A DNA stretch of 64,000 bases, taken from Kwoniella bestiolae CBS 10118. Lineage: Eukaryota; Basidiomycota; Tremellomycetes; Tremellales; Cryptococcaceae. The position numbers and the translations under genes were made by a program. The notes beneath the pieces were generated by a model that worked only from the letters and a program-made list of their open reading frames with translations, was not told the DNA's origin and ran no database searches. Location of the stretch: assembly GCF_000512585.2 (NCBI RefSeq), contig NC_089244.1:620001-684000 (forward strand), given 5' to 3'. Within the stretch, counting starts at the first letter, position 1. Each line of letters opens with the position of its first letter. Below are positions 23,504-34,141 of the stretch, one piece after another.

Positions 23504-23966
23504 CCTATCCGAGCTGGACCAGTAGTTTCTTATCAGACTTGTCCAAGTACGAATTAGTCAAGTCATTTCAAAATGAAGTAGAAATAAGAATGCATATCCG
23601 TCAAGGACTACAAGGATACCGCCCACATATACCTTATTTAAATGAAAGGCATATCTCACATCTACTATCACCATCACCTTTGATCTGCTTTTGATGGTAT
23701 CTCACTCGATGTGCCTGAGCAAAACAGACTAAAAATAGCTTAAACCACGCGATGACCACGCTTCAAAACCGGATATTGCCTCAGATTGCGCCATTTTGAT
23801 GGTACCTCGACGATCACGATGAGCCAATTTCATATGCATGTGGACCAACAAACATTACTCGTAAGAATGATTGATGATGCTGACTTCTCCTGTTGGATAC
23901 TTATACCCATGAATAGCACCATACGATACAAACACCATAGACACCTAGAGTCATAGATTACTCACG
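23504..23966. promoter_or_regulatory. Divergent promoter region, ferric reductase and cystinosin-like genes
   Basis: 463 nt between two divergent starts. It contains a TGATAAG at 23529-23535 close to the ferric reductase start. I see no other clear motif. Confidence 0.4.
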
Positions 23967-25075
23967 ATGGAAGTCATCAATACCAAACCATCAGATCACC
24001 AATTCTGGAATGCTGTAGTCTCATTCTGCGGTATAGCATATTTCGTAGCTTGGTCATACTCGTTTTATCCCCAGTTGATCCTAAACTTCAAGCGAAAGCG
24101 GTGAGTAATCAATCCATCCTCATCAGATCAATCTACATCTCTCGACCCTGTACAATCTCAACGGATACTCTTTGAAGATCGATTCACTGACTCTCCCATA
24201 CACAGTACCACAGGCCTCTCACCCGATTTCATCTACCTCAACCCCCTAGGCTTCCTCGCTCTGACCATATGGTCCTGGGGAGCCTACTTCTCCCCAATCG
24301 CAAGAGAACAATACCAAGAACGTCATGGAGAAGGACATTTCCCCGAGATATCGAAATCCGATTTGGCATTTTCCCTGCACGCATTCTTGATATCCAGCAT
24401 AACGCTAGGTCAGGTTTGGTGGTACGCCCGCTTGAACAGGGCAAAGAAATCAGATATTTACGGAAGGGAGGAAGATCCATTATTGTCTCGTACACACGGC
24501 CGTCGGGTCGATGGTGATGAAGAGGGAGTCAAGGGGGATAAGATGGTTTCGGTCGAACCTACTAAACCATCCGTTCCATGTCAGATAGCCTTGGTAGCGC
24601 TATTCTCAGCAGCGGGTATATCAGCACTCCTAGTCTGGTCAGGGAAATATCAATTTCTCGATTGGCTGTACCTTGACTCATCTATCAAGTTGATCATCTC
24701 CGCTGTAAAGTATGTTCCCCAGGTGGTGCTGAACTGGAAATTACGGAGTGTAGAGGGGTTCGCCATTGGTCAGATCATCTGTGTGAGATGATCGAATCCC
24801 TCTCTCTTTATATATATATGTCTGACGGTCCCATGCTGACTCTTCTGATACGGCAGGATCTCATCGGCTCGGTACTCTCCTTCGCTCAACTGGTCATTTC
24901 CTCCACGATCATCAATAACGACCCCTCGGGGATCATCGCCAACCCTGCTAAATTGGGATTATCATTCTTATCGCTCACTTTCGATCTGGTATTCATCTTT
25001 CAGAAGTATTGGTTGTTCCGGGATGTGGGGAAGGAGGAGGAGGGTCTAGGTGGAGCGGGCGATGAGGAGGATTAA
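23967..25075 (+). CDS. Cystinosin-like lysosomal/vacuolar cystine transporter (PQ-loop)
   Basis: A proton-coupled exporter of cystine from the vacuole. ATG 23967 is in good context. Seven hydrophobic segments are present, with the two PQ-loop motifs that define the family: FYPQLILNFKRK (residues about 35-46) and KYVPQVVLNWKLRSVEGFAI. The second is followed by the SVEG signature typical of cystinosins. An intron follows the first PQ loop (about 24101-24205) and another precedes the last helices (about 24786-24857). The cytosolic loop between helices 3 and 4 is charged and of moderate length. The C-terminus is acidic. It matches human CTNS and yeast Ers1 in layout. Confidence 0.9.
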
Positions 25076-25490
25076 AGGACGAAGACACCACGAATCGGAA
25101 GAGAGGTATCAAGACGATCCAAACCTGAATTTCATACACAAGTGGCGGATAAGTACCGAGCGGCTTGAAATCATGTATCATTACCTCTCGCCATATAGAC
25201 AGTAGATATACCATGTATCCATATAGCCATCGAGCAGTCCTATCTGATTGCGCTTTTAACTCCTCAAGAAGCGCTATCCAGTTCATCTTGCTTTTCCCAT
25301 TGCATGGCACTCACAAAGGGAATGAGCCATTTTTACCTCACGGTCGAGTGATCTTCCGTCGGAATTGACCATTGGAATGTTGAAAACGAAAACAACGAAC
25401 CCCCCATCCATCCACCATCTTCTTCCTTTCTTCGTGTTGCTCCACTACATTCTCTGTACAACTACAGCTGTAATCTCACCAATCCACAAA
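25076..25490. other. Intergenic
   Basis: About 415 nt upstream of the SURP-like gene. An in-frame upstream start at 25365 exists, but the ATG at 25491 has the better context (aatccacaaaATG). No other feature seen. Confidence 0.35.
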
Positions 25491-26962
25491 ATGCACCCAC
25501 GTCCACCAAAACGATCTCACCCTCCACGATCCCATCACCCGCACTCTCAATCCTCAAGGAGCGGTCCTTCCACTTCGTCATCCTCGACATCAACTAACAC
25601 CCAAATACCTCCCATAGCGTATGTACAGGCTTACGAAGCTCAGCTTGTCTATTCTCAGGATGAGATGGCGAGAGAAGTCACGCAGAGGGGTGGTAGGAGT
25701 GGGATGGGGTTGATCAGGTATGCTGGGGAGGTTGACGGTCACGCTGAGGACGGAGAAGACGGAGGGAGGGAGAGGGAGGTTTGGATTGATAGGTAAGTAT
25801 TCTGTCCTTGAATTTCAGTTTATATGCAGTGCGGTATGATCGACCGGGCATGCTACTCTTCAACCTATAATGAGAGAAATGGAAGGGTCAATTATGACCT
25901 GAGAGGAAGGTAGAACAGTGGTCTGGCTTGTTGAGAGACAATACGAGGTAGAGGGATGGGCAAGATTAGTGTGGGAGATTGAGATAAGATGAACCAATGA
26001 ATATCATGTACACTTCACTTGACCTATATCTCATCTCAAGAGGTGGGCTGACCTGCTATACACAGACACGACATCCTCCACCTCCTACCATCCATCACCC
26101 TGCCCCCTACCCTCACCCAAATACTACCCTCCCCCGCATCGTCATCCTCATCTTGGGATTCTCTACCCTCAGATTTAGAGGAGACGTTCTACCTCTCCGA
26201 CCCAGAGGAGATAGCGGCGTACGAGCAGGAGAAGAAGAAGAAATGGATCGAGGCGTTGCGGCGGGAAAGACTAAAAGAAAGGGAGAGGGAGGATGAGGAG
26301 AGTGGGGTAAATGCCAATGAGAACAGGTGGGACGAGGATGAGGAGGTGAGTCCGTTCAATCTTCTCACCTTGTAGAGTCACAACCCGGTGTGAGATCATC
26401 ATGTACACCAACCTCTACTAATACCTCTACTACTGCCCCCTAGCCCCCCGCACCAATCCTCGCATTGATGCAACACACCTCCCGCGCCATCTTCTCTTCC
26501 CCCAACCCCTCTGTCCTCGAATTGCGGATTCTCACCAACCACGCGAAGGACGAAAGGTTCGAATTTTTGAAAGGGAGGTACAAATCCACCTGGGAGCGGA
26601 TCAAGGGGGAATTAAGGAAGGGGAAACAGGTCGAGCAAAGGGAGAGGGAGAAGGTCAAGGGTATAGGACTGGGATACGATAGTAGTGATGATACCGATAG
26701 TGATGAGGAAGACGGTGTTGGAGATATACCGCCACCGCCCCCACCGCCGCCAGAGGATGATGAGGTGGATGAGATGCCTCCTCCGCCACCTGAGCATGGT
26801 AGTGTACCACCGACGGTCGTTCAAGATCATACTCCACCGCCGTCGAAGGACAATCAAATATCCATTGAAGGTGCGGTCAATGAAGAGGAAGAGAAGAAGC
26901 GGATTAGAAGATTGAGGATGGAGGAGTGGAAGAGGAAGAGAGCAGTTGAGAAGGCATCATAG
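25491..26962 (+). CDS. Proline-rich acidic protein with SURP-like segment (probable RNA-processing protein)
   Basis: The start is taken at 25491 (MHPRPPKRSHPP). Two introns (about 25795-26060 and 26345-26440) separate three exons. The N-terminus is His/Ser/Pro-rich; then comes YVQAYEAQLVYSQDEMA, a charged coiled-coil with EEIAAYEQEKKKKWIEALRR, and a segment ILTNHAKDERFEFLKGRYK..W that resembles the end of SURP/SWAP modules of splicing factors. The C-terminus has an acidic Ser/Asp patch, poly-proline runs (about residues 330-350) and a basic helix. Poly-Pro runs and acidic patches are common in spliceosome-associated proteins. Family assignment is tentative. Confidence 0.6.
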
Positions 26963-27294
26963 GTGGAATTTGTTTTGGCTTGCACCCCCTTCTCCTCTGA
27001 GGTCGGACAAGGAGGGATTGGTGCAGATTGAGATATATCTGACTCTTCGATATGCCATGCATCTGTTTATACTTGAATCATGGATTCCAACGTATTGCCC
27101 AGATCACATGCCTGTAGCATTCTTTTCAGGAGGCGTGATACGTCCTTCATCTTGAGACCCAAAGACCCGCCCACCAGAACTTGCACAGGATGCGTCAGTT
27201 CACCCTCATTCAGAGACGGCCCACAAACTCGAGAATATAAGAAGATGCATCATCCATACTATCCCATCCGCAACGTATCTATACTATAGTCCCA
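26963..27294. other. Convergent intergenic region
   Basis: About 330 nt between two 3' ends. Nothing recognisable. Confidence 0.4.
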
Positions 27295-28048
27295 CTAAGC
27301 AGACTTGGGCTTGTACTCCCACTCTTCACCTTTAGCATCTAATCTTGCTCTAGCTTCCTTCAAGGCCCATGTTTGGATACTACAAGTAGGAAAACAGCAA
27401 TGTTTCAGCATAATTACAAAGTCGGGAACCAGTAGAGATCGAGGTGACCCACCTCGTATCGGGCTTGTAGGCTATTATAACAGCTGCGAGCGCCATACCA
27501 CCGAACATCCCGATGTAATAGATGTTTCTGCGGGACGAGCATGGGATGATCAGCGTTCCGTGGGATTGTATGCTAACAAGTCAGACAGGAAAGGAGACAG
27601 CGAGGTATTCATTTGACATAGGGTTACCGCCCCATCTCGTCGGCCTGATAGATCTAACGTGTCCTCTACGCCCACACTATAATGGTGAAGACTAAATGAT
27701 GAGAAACACTCACTCCCATGATTCCTTTACTCTCTTTCCATCTTTAGGTGGCTGCAAAACACCAAAACGTAATTAGCATTAGCACTCCTTTCCTATCCCC
27801 GAAAGCACACTCCATCCTCCTATCACGGTAGTATATACGACTTTCTCATGCTTCATTCCTCTCATCATCGGTGTCCCTCCCTGTCCATGTGATCCTCATT
27901 GGAGAAACGTTTAACCCACCCTCTCTCCGAACAGATAACCCGAAGGGGGATTGTAGCTAGGACCATGAGAAGCGTATCGTCTAGCCACTACCGATCGGGA
28001 GGACGAGGCGATGGGTCGGGTGAGGGTCGATAAGCCTGCTCTGATCAT
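27295..28048 (-). CDS. NADH dehydrogenase (complex I) ESSS-type subunit, NDUFB11-like
   Basis: An accessory membrane-arm subunit of mitochondrial complex I. ATG 28048 begins a Ser/Arg-rich mitochondrial presequence (MIRAGLSTLTRPIASSSRSV), then SHGPSYNPPSGYLFGER. Further exons give PPKDGKRVKESWE, then NIYYIGMFGGMALAAVIIAY (the single membrane helix) followed by KPDTSIQTWALKEARARLD and the ending EWEYKPKSA. The order PSGYLFGE..KESWE..helix..KPDTSIQTWA is the fungal ESSS pattern. The whole protein is about 110 residues from four exons; the introns span most of the locus. Recognition is from family knowledge, without a search. Confidence 0.75.
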
Positions 28049-28517
28049 TGCGATTGTGTTGTGTTATCTGGATAATTGATAATTGATATATGAGCGATAT
28101 GATAAACGTTTGAATGGTCACCACGAACAAAACACTTGTGAGAAGGAGCGATTGGACGTCAAACGTTCTTCCGAAAATAGGCAGCTGGTAGAGACCCAGA
28201 TGGCTATCGCGCGCCTACTTCTCTGTGTACTCGTTTCGGCTTAGTCCGCTAATTACACGACTTGGCTCGAGTCTATTTACAGTATTGATGTTATGTTCCA
28301 TTTGTGAATGCATCTCACAAGCATTCAAGACAATCCATCAACAAATTCACAACAATCTCAATGGGAAGGGAACGAGACTAGACGCAAGAGTAGAGGCTAA
28401 AGCAATTCCGCTTGACTAGCAGATCAGTGAAACGACAAGTCCAATACTTTCCATCACACGGACAAACCTCAAACCTAATCACTGCATAGATTGGAAACAC
28501 GCAAGTTATCTTTCAAA
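28049..28517. promoter_or_regulatory. Divergent promoter region
   Basis: 469 nt between the complex I subunit gene and the single-pass membrane protein gene. No distinct motif recognised. Confidence 0.35.
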
Positions 28518-29141
28518 ATGCCCTCCCTCGAAACTGCCGGATCAATCACCACAATGTCAACCAGCATGTCTGGTACCTCCTCGACATCGACATCAGCCTC
28601 ATCCACCCGGAGTCACAGCTCGACTTCCTCGCCTTACGTGTACTCTTATGGGACCAGTAAAATCGTCAGAACGGCCGTAGCGGCAGGTGTGATAGTGTTG
28701 GCTTTGACTGCTTTGGTATTGTTCATCAAGGTGGGTTCGACGTTCCTCTGCTTCATACCCAGATCAGTATTCGCACCAATCAAAATCAGATTGAGGACTG
28801 GACGACCGGACCTCTCCCCTCACCCACTTCTCAATTCAATTGAGTAAGCAGCACTGACACTCACATACCCTCAGATCTCCTCATGGATCCGATTCCACCA
28901 GCGTCTCCGCCGACACAACCAGCTCACCCTCTCCCTCCAGTCTGAACAGCGTGCGAACGCCTACGAGATCGCAGCGTGGGCGGACGAACCCAACACTGCG
29001 CCTGTAAGGAATACGAACGGGGAGTACAATAAGAAGAAGGAGAAGAAGAGCAGGAAGGAGAGGAGGGAGGAGATCAGGCAGATTAGGAGAGGTGGGGGGA
29101 ACGCTTTTATGGTCAAGGAATGGGAGGGCGTGGCGAGTTAG
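28518..29141 (+). CDS. Single-pass membrane protein with basic C-terminal tail, unknown function
   Basis: ATG 28518 (context tcaaaATG). The N-terminal 55 residues are almost all Ser/Thr, then one hydrophobic helix (TAVAAGVIVLALTALVLFIK). The intron begins right after that helix (about 28733) and ends near 28875. The second exon encodes SSWIRFHQRLRRHNQ, a hydrophilic stretch and a Lys/Arg/Glu-rich segment (KKKEKKSRKERREEI), ending GGGNAFMVKEWEGVAS. The layout (Ser/Thr-rich outside, one helix, basic inside) fits a plasma-membrane or ER type I/III protein. No family recognised. Confidence 0.75.
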
Positions 29142-29433
29142 TCGTACATCTGACTTGGTATCTTGAGATTGTCAGAATTGGTAGTTTGTATTGCGAGCAT
29201 CATCTCTCATATCGTCGTATCTTACAGTACCCCTGCTATCATCATTACCATCGCATGTCCTTTGAGACTAGGTTGTATTCTTTGTATAATTGTTGTAACT
29301 TGTAATGTATGACAATGCACCATCACCATTATTGCATATCACCATAAAATATACCTTCCTACACTTTCCAGTTTCTCGCCTATTGCACTCCGTACACAAA
29401 AGCCAAATAGACTCCAAGACATATGTACACCTT

Positions 29434-32400
29434 CTACTTCCTATAGAACGTTCTCCCAAAGTTGAAGTACACTGCGCCATCCCATATCAGCTCATCGTCA
29501 ATCCATATAGGAGAAAGAAGAAAAAACCACTCACACTGCAATACACCTCTATCAAACGTACTTCTAAATCCCTTCCTATGGGAATATTCCCAAGGTCTCC
29601 TCACGATCCTAAATGCTATATCCTCGTAGGGGGGCCCAGCGGTAAATACTATCATTGTGGTTTCAGGATCGTCAGGAATGGGTTTGAGGTAGTATGTGGG
29701 TGCTTTGGATTTATCACTGTAATAGGGGATTATTAGCATCGAGTATCGAGTGTTGTGTAACATCGCCTCTTCGCTGCGAATGGGAGTGGAGGAAAAATGA
29801 TAATGGGTCAAGGCTGAGTATGGGATAGATCGGTTCACTCACATCAAGTCTGGATAGAAGATATTGAATTTATATCCCTGTACAACCTTCGGAGGAGGAT
29901 TATCGGAGCTACAAACACAATTTCAGCATCCATCAATCCGACATACCTAGTCCGACCGCCTAAACCACCAATCCGAGAAGGTAAGAACACCCGGACTCAC
30001 TCATAATGCGTTTGATTGTATTTACTCCACTCATACCCGGTATGCACCCTATTGAAGAACCTAGGTTTTCTAGGTCGATATCGATCCGACCAATCATACG
30101 TCGACGGAACATCCAGCCCATTATCCAGATCACCAAACTCCTCATCATCTTCGTCGGAACCATAATCTCGCATCTCCTTTTCGGCTTCTGCTCGGTAGAT
30201 CCTCTCTGCTTCCAGGTCTGCTGCGGAGGGTCGAGAGACGGACTCGACAGTGGTGGCTGAGGGTCGGGCATATTTAGGTACGAAGCCTGAGGAGGTGATT
30301 GAGTGTCTTGCGGTGAACTGGTGAGTCGCTATCAGCATCATACTAACCATGAACATTAAGATCAAGACGTAGATCCTTGCCCTTATACTACAGCTGCGTG
30401 TAGATGTGCGACGAAGGATACAAGGGAAAAGTAGATTCGCAATAAAAAGTAAACCCACCAAAGCCCTAAGCTCATCCTCCTCATCGACAATAGGCAACCT
30501 CCTCTCATCCAGCACCATAGTCCTAGGATCAGCAGGTTGAGGAGACATCTCCCTATCGTACGGCTCAACATAATCATCCTCATCCTCATCTACCTCTATA
30601 TCCTCGACATCTTCACCTTCGACAGCCTCACCAACATCAGCATGGATATCACCTCCGAATTGGTTCTCATTCTTGTTAACGATGACTCCGCCCAACTCTG
30701 CTTGCACCTTGGCGGCGTCCTCTCGTTGTCGGCGCTTGAATTGTTCGAGTCGGTTCTTCAGGACGACCTCGTGGATTGAGTTGAGCTTGGCCTGTGAGGG
30801 TATCAGCATAGATTTATAGGTGTATTATGAGCGAAAGAGGGAGAAACGAGAGAGAAGAAGACAGGGGAGAGCAAGTGACAGAGAGTGAGATTCAATACTC
30901 ACAATCGCTTTCTCGACGTGTATCTTCCTCAGGACCAGATCCCAGAACTCCCCATCAACAGGCTGACCACTTCTCAACATCGCGTTCGTTCTATTCTCCA
31001 GCTCGACCAATCTTTGCAGACTTAGACCGGATACGATAGTGCTTGCCGATTGATCCACCTCTTTATCGAACAATCTGCCTCCCTCGGCGTGGTCGGGATC
31101 ACGCAGGTTCTCGAGGTGGTAGGTACAGACGACTTGCATGGCCTAGAAATGGGGTCAGCGTTGTCCATCCGGTTTGTCATACCACGGCGTGACGTGATTG
31201 AGGACATGCTGAAAGGTGGGGTGGGGTGGGATGAGTGAGAGCATGACGAAGGGGTGGAACGCAATGTAGGGAAAGAGTGACCACAACTTCGACGAAAACT
31301 ACACACTCACCTCCCAGAATTCAATATTGATGGGCGACTTCTCCAGACTCAAGTACATCTTGATATCATGTTCCAGCTCGACACAATCCTCGAGATTCAA
31401 ATTATCAAAAATCTTCCACGGCTCGTCAATTTCAAATTCGAATCCCGCATCGGCCCAACCCCAATTCTCCTCCTCCTCCTCCCTCTCCACCTCTCCCTTC
31501 CGGGGGTTCGTCAACTCGCCAATCGCACTTGACATGCCCATCCCGATGGACTTGGGATCTGCAAACCTCAAGTTGATAGCCAGGAAATCTATCGCTTTTG
31601 CACGTTGTTCTCTAAGCCTTATACCAGCTCTTCGACGAGATTGTTCCAATTGGAAATCGTCTTCCTTCAGGATCCACTCCTTCATCTGTTCGTCCTCTGC
31701 CAGCCTCTTCAGCCTGTTCTCCTCCTCCTCGCGCAATTGCATTTCCACCTCTCTCTCTGCCCTCTTCTTATTGAGTCTTTCCAATTCCTCCTTGGCCTCT
31801 TGACGCCTTATAGCGTCTTTTCGGGCAATCTCTTCAGTGGTCATACCCATTTTCTTCTCCTTGTCAATCTTCTTGCCCCATTTGAACTGTTCTCCAAGGT
31901 TCGCATCGTGGAAGGGATTGTCGGTAGCACTGTACATTGATAGTTCGGCTAGAGCCCTGGACTGCTCAAGTTCCGCTTCTCGTCGTGCGGCAGCTTTGGC
32001 AGCTGCTTTAGCCTCTTTCTTTTTGGATTTATGGGATGGTGAGGGGCTTCGCGAGCTATGAAGATGTATCAGCTGCGTATTTGGACCATCGTGCAGTGAC
32101 CAGCTGTATATAGGGAGGCGACGGTATGGTGTAGACCACTCACTCTTTCCGCTTCTTATCTTTCTTATGACTCCTGTCCCTACTCCTACTCCTACTTCTA
32201 TCTCTCTTCTTGTCTCGTCTATCCCTATCATCATCATACTTATCTCTTCTTCTGTCTCTATCTCTGGACCTATCTCGATCATCCCTCCGTGATCTATCTC
32301 TATCTCTATCTCTATCCCTTTCATCTCGTCTCGAGCTGGATGCCTTCCTGTTGTCTCTGTCTCTGTCTTTGTCTCTGTCCCTATCCCTCCGATCACCGTC

Positions 32401-32457
32401 TATATCTCTATCTCTCTCCTTATCTCTCCGATAGTCAGGTGAAGGTGATCTAGGCAT
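29434..32457 (-). CDS. Cactin, spliceosome-associated protein
   Basis: Cactin is a conserved nuclear protein needed for correct pre-mRNA splicing. ATG 32457 starts MPRSPSPDYRRDK and a long Arg/Asp/Ser-rich region made from a hexanucleotide-like repeat (about 32160-32440). The middle has the coiled, charged segment (KKRAEREVEMQLREEEENR) and the cactin mid-domain (FWEVSV onward, then SIVSGLSLQRLVELENRT). The C-terminal cactin domain is diagnostic: YDWSDRYRPRKPRFFNRVHT, GYEWSKYNQTHYD, KPIPDDPETTMIVFTAGPPY and EDIAFRIVRRPWEYSHRKGF. The last splice joins GVLQ to LYFNFGRTFYRK and matches the family end (..GVLQLWFHFKRYRYRR in animals). At least six introns. Confidence 0.92.
32160..32440 (-). repeat. 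RD/RS-coding low-complexity repeat in cactin
   Basis: Irregular repeats of the type (GAYAGRGAYCGN)n encode runs of alternating Arg and Asp with some Ser. This explains the long antisense Ser/Leu frame over the same bases. Confidence 0.7.
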
Positions 32458-32724
32458 GGTGTGATGGTGATATTTCGAGTGTGAATGAGAAGTGGGTAGA
32501 AGCAATATGAAAGGTTGGTTCGTTGTTGCAAGTTAACGTTGGTATACTCTGGTAACTTGTGAGTGGCGGCTCGGTTAAACCCCGGATAAACACCTCAATA
32601 ACTGGCGATAAATCCAAAATGTCGAAGATGGAGGTTGACCACTTTCACTTTCACATCTTGTTCGACTACTTCATCTTTCGCAAATACCTCATTTGCACAT
32701 CGCTCACAAAATACATCGTATACA

Positions 32725-34039
32725 ATGTCTCTCAACAGACCCATCCGACCAACATGTCTGCAGTGCAGTCGAATGCGCCCGCCTATACAGACACCTACAT
32801 CGTTTGGGAAATTCACCTATCGCCAATCCTCCTCTTCCCCCTTCTCCACAGCTCAAGCAAATCGACGATGGCCTCGTCTAGCACTAACAATCCTCGGCCT
32901 AACCCTCCCCACTTCGTACTTCCTCTTCCCCTCCCCTCCCATCATGACTCCACACATGTACTCTGACCAGCCCGTATCGTCCACTCAATCCATATCAACT
33001 CAGCACAAGTTAATCACCGTACCCATACCGCCCTCCTCCAAAGAGTTCTTCGAGAGGCCCTATAGACCTGATGGGAGTATAGCGGATGCTGAGGGAGGAG
33101 AGGTGGTAGTGCAGCATATGATGATTAAGTCTCCGGATATACAGATTGAACGGCCCTATACGCCTGTCAACGATGGGGTGGAGGATGGGGAGGTGAGGAT
33201 GGTTGTTAAGCGTGTGAGGGGTGGGGAGGTTGGAAGGTAAGTTGATGCCTACATCAAACCAGCCATGGGAGTGGTATCGCTCAATTGTCCTCTCTGACCC
33301 GATCCTGTGACCAGACATGGGAGAGGACAACAAAGCTGATATTTTGATCTATGATCGCAGAGTGGTCCATAACCTAAAGGAAGGCAACAAAGTAGGAATC
33401 AGAGGACCCATACCAACATTTTCAATCTACCCTAATGAGTATGATAAAATAATAATGGTGAGCAGATACACATCCTAATATCACGTTCTCAGTGTCCTCT
33501 GGGGTAATCCTAGCCTTCTGTACAGAATTCGTTATGATAAGCTAACTCCGAATCTACACAGATATCAACAGGAACAGCCATAACCCCCTTCCTCCAACTC
33601 CTCTCCAAGCTCCCCGCTCCTTCCACCTCCTCGTCGAGCCCCAAACTCCACTTAATCCACTCGAAACCCCTCCAAGGCCGAGAAGACTGGGCAGCAACAA
33701 GCACGGATAAATCGTTCATACCCTCCTTGCAAGCCAAGTTCGGATCGTCTCTACAAGTAAGCAGGGTAGAACCTGGACTTGTATCTCGTCCTGTGGTTGA
33801 GAATGCCCTGAGGCAGGAAAAGAAGGATGTGAAAGAGAGAGTTTTGGTACTGGTCTGTTTACCTCCTATGTAAGTCTCTTACCACTCTCAGAAAGATATC
33901 ATAGCTTATATGAGATGTATGAGATAGGCTTATGAGACCCCTCTGCGGATCGATGTTACCCAACCTTGATCAAGGGCCCGTTACTGGTTTATTAGGTGAA
34001 TTAGGATTGACGAACAAAGAAGTATGGAAGCTGGAGTAA
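32725..34039 (+). CDS. Mitochondrial FAD/NAD(P)H oxidoreductase, cytochrome-b5-reductase fold (Cyc2-like)
   Basis: Likely a membrane-anchored flavoprotein of the mitochondrion; yeast Cyc2 supplies electrons for heme attachment to cytochrome c. The start at 32725 (MSLNRPIRPTCLQCSRMR) gives an Arg-rich presequence and one membrane helix (RLALTILGLTLPTSYFLF). The FAD-binding motif is IERPYTPVND, followed by VVKRVRGGEVGRVVHNLK (in the second exon after an intron at about 33239-33360) and EGNKVGIRGP. The NAD(P) motif is STGTAITPFLQLL in a later exon. The end MRPLCGSMLPNL..GLLGELGL resembles the CGP-type C-terminus, though the exact CGP is replaced. Four exons; introns near 33459-33562 and 33870-33928. 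It could instead be another b5-reductase-like protein. Confidence 0.72.
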
Positions 34040-34141
34040 TAGTCATACGTCTTAGTACAATATAGATAATCTCATATCCCCAATGGGGAGCGGGTATATA
34101 ATCAATGCAAGGTATATTAAGAAAGTACAACCTCATCCAGA

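Noticed and set aside
32210..32434. Plus-strand Ser/Leu repeat protein
   Set aside because: Antisense of the Arg/Asp repeat in cactin.
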